Origin: Pseudomonas alloputida
GTDB lineage: Bacteria > Pseudomonadota > Gammaproteobacteria > Pseudomonadales > Pseudomonadaceae
Reading direction: 5' to 3'
NCBI RefSeq assembly: GCF_021283545.2
Contig: NZ_CP128540.1
Span: 2,763,501-2,827,500, forward strand
DNA: 64,000 nucleotides
In this document: piece after piece, positions 62,786 to 64,000 of the stretch
Layout: every line of letters starts with the position of its first letter
Numbering within the stretch: the first letter of the stretch is position 1
Made by a program: the position numbers and the translations under genes
The notes under the pieces: model-generated
What the model was told of the DNA's origin: nothing
Databases searched by the model: none
Seen by the model: the letters and a program-made list of their open reading frames with translations, nothing else

Positions 62786-64000
62786 GCGTGGTTCTCCAGC
62801 ACTTGAGCGTGTTCAGCCTTGCGGGCCTGGCGACGCTCGACGAAACGGCGGATCAGGAAGAAGAACACCGGGGTGAGGAACAGGCCGAACACGGTCACGC
62901 CGATCATCCCCGAGAACACCGCCACCCCCATGGCATGGCGCATTTCCGAACCTGCGCCGGAGCTGAACACCAGGGGCACCACACCCATGATGAAGGCGAT
63001 CGAGGTCATCAGGATCGGCCGCAGGCGCAGGCGGCAGGCTTCCAGTACCGCAGCCAGCGGGTCGAGGCCCTTGGCCTGTTCGTCCTTGGCGAACTCGACG
63101 ATCAGGATCGCGTTCTTGCACGCCAGGCCCACCAGTACGATCAGGCCGATCTGGGTGAAGATGTTGTTGTCGCCACCCGATACGATCACACCGGTGATGG
63201 CCGACAGCAGGGTCATCGGCACGATCAGGATCACCGCCAGCGGCAGGCTCCAGCTTTCGTACTGGGCGGCCAGCACCAGGAACGCCAGCAGTACGCACAG
63301 CGGGAACACCAGCAATGCGGTATTGCCCGAGAGGATCTGCTGGTAGGTCAGGTCGGTCCACTCGAAGGTCATGCCGTTGGGCAGTTCTTCCTTCAGCAGC
63401 TTCTCGATCGCAGCTTCCGCCTGACCAGAGCTGTAGCCCGGGGCGGCAGCGCCGTTGATCTCGGCAGTGATGAAGCCGTTGTAGTGCATGACCCGGTCCG
63501 GCCCGGAGGTGTCGCTGACCTTGAGGAAGGTCGCCAGCGGGATCATCTCGCCAAGGTTGTTGCGCACTTTCAGTTGGCCGATCTGCTCGGCATCAAGGCG
63601 GAACTGCTGCTCGGCCTGGACGTTGACCTGGTAAGTGCGGCCAAAGCGGTTGAAGTCGTTGGTGTACAGCGAGCCCAGGTAAACCTGCAGGGTGTCGAAG
63701 ATGTCGGTGATCGCCACACCGTGGGTCTTGGCCTTTTCCCGGTCGATGGCGGCATCGACTTGTGGCACGTTGACCTGGTAGCTGGTGAACAGGCCTGCCA
63801 GCTCTGGGACGTTGTGGCTCTTGGCGATGATGTTCTGGGTTTCCTTGTACAGCGCTTCGTAACCCAGGTTGCCACGGTCTTCGATTTGCAGACGGAACCC
63901 GCCAATCGTGCCCAGGCCCTGTACCGGCGGCGGTGGGAAGATGGCGATGTAGGCGTCCTGGATGTCGGCGAACTGGGCATTCAGCGCGGCTGCGATGGCT
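62782..64000 (-). CDS. mexF: RND efflux transporter MexF-type (C-terminal part)
   Basis: The frame runs off the right edge; about 406 C-terminal residues are seen. Visible: FPPPPVQGLGTIGGFRLQIE, VPQVDAAIDREKAKTHGVAI, porter-domain PGYSSGQAEAAIEKLLKEEL, and membrane segments LVFPLCVLLAFLVLAAQYES and SIAFIMGVVPLVFSSGAGSE. A GTG at 63768 is an internal Val codon, not a start. In Pseudomonas, MexEF-OprN exports chloramphenicol, quinolones and related compounds and is usually under a LysR activator (MexT), outside this window. Confidence 0.93.
   Translation of the reverse strand, partial: AIAAALNAQFADIQDAYIAIFPPPPVQGLGTIGGFRLQIEDRGNLGYEALYKETQNIIAKSHNVPELAGLFTSYQVNVPQVDAAIDREKAKTHGVAITDIFDTLQVYLGSLYTNDFNRFGRTYQVNVQAEQQFRLDAEQIGQLKVRNNLGEMIPLATFLKVSDTSGPDRVMHYNGFITAEINGAAAPGYSSGQAEAAIEKLLKEELPNGMTFEWTDLTYQQILSGNTALLVFPLCVLLAFLVLAAQYESWSLPLAVILIVPMTLLSAITGVIVSGGDNNIFTQIGLIVLVGLACKNAILIVEFAKDEQAKGLDPLAAVLEACRLRLRPILMTSIAFIMGVVPLVFSSGAGSEMRHAMGVAVFSGMIGVTVFGLFLTPVFFFLIRRFVERRQARKAEHAQVLENHA

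Noticed and set aside
62782..63768. Separate 328-residue transporter gene starting at 63768
   Set aside because: The GTG at 63768 is an internal Val codon; the same frame continues to the window edge with MexF sequence.

Overview
This is GC-rich (about 62-65 %) gammaproteobacterial chromosome, almost certainly from the Pseudomonas putida group. The support is the dense coding with ATGA-type overlaps, a quinohemoprotein amine dehydrogenase cluster of the P. putida type, a pseudomonad-type 4-hydroxyphenylpyruvate dioxygenase, an OprN/MexF efflux operon, and many P. putida-type REP elements (core TTCGCGGGtnnACCCGCTCCTAC). No rRNA, tRNA, CRISPR array or prophage was seen.

Layout. (1) 1-5148: one tightly overlapped operon that joins type II-like secretion parts (GspC/PilP-like end, lipoprotein secretin, three pseudopilin-like proteins) to the curli accessory genes csgE, csgF and csgG, with no csgA/csgB in view. 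(2) 5150-8440: an AT-richer accessory island with two orphan Rhs tip proteins with different C-termini, a decayed IS5-family transposase, a second copy of that IS end, and a DUF3077-like small protein. (3) 8714-22221: a complete amine dehydrogenase locus: sigma-54 activator, ABC exporter QhpF, subtilisin-like QhpE, flavoprotein QhpG, then (minus strand) porin and aldehyde dehydrogenase, then qhpA-D-C-B. Two -24/-12 promoters face apart in the gap between the aldehyde dehydrogenase and qhpA. Amine is oxidised in the periplasm and the aldehyde is then oxidised to acid.

(4) 22361-31349: acyl-CoA synthetase, mobA, an RND pump plus adaptor without an outer-membrane partner, and an RstAB-like two-component system. 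(5) 31380-38611: diguanylate cyclase, YbcH-like protein, NfrA and NfrB, which together look like a c-di-GMP-controlled exopolysaccharide (N4 adsorption) system. (6) 38804-40977: PACE efflux protein and a threonine deaminase gene preceded by an isoleucine-rich leader peptide and an attenuator. (7) 41092-51463: an unrecognised Cys-containing protein, a VOC protein, a GapN-like dehydrogenase, a GNAT/GT61 pair, an AraC regulator, a LysE exporter, a TerC-CBS-CorC protein with an upstream mini-ORF, and RarD. (8) 51524-61145: a CSS-EAL phosphodiesterase, hpd, a CSS-only membrane protein, a DJ-1/PfpI protein, two convergent hybrid histidine kinases and a HEAT/TPR protein. (9) 61290-64000: terminator, oprN and the 3' part of mexF.

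Most promising leads are the secretin/pseudopilin-CsgEFG hybrid operon, the ilvA leader-attenuator, the local c-di-GMP polysaccharide module, and the IS-bracketed Rhs tips. All functional calls come from reading motifs and recalled families; no database search was run.
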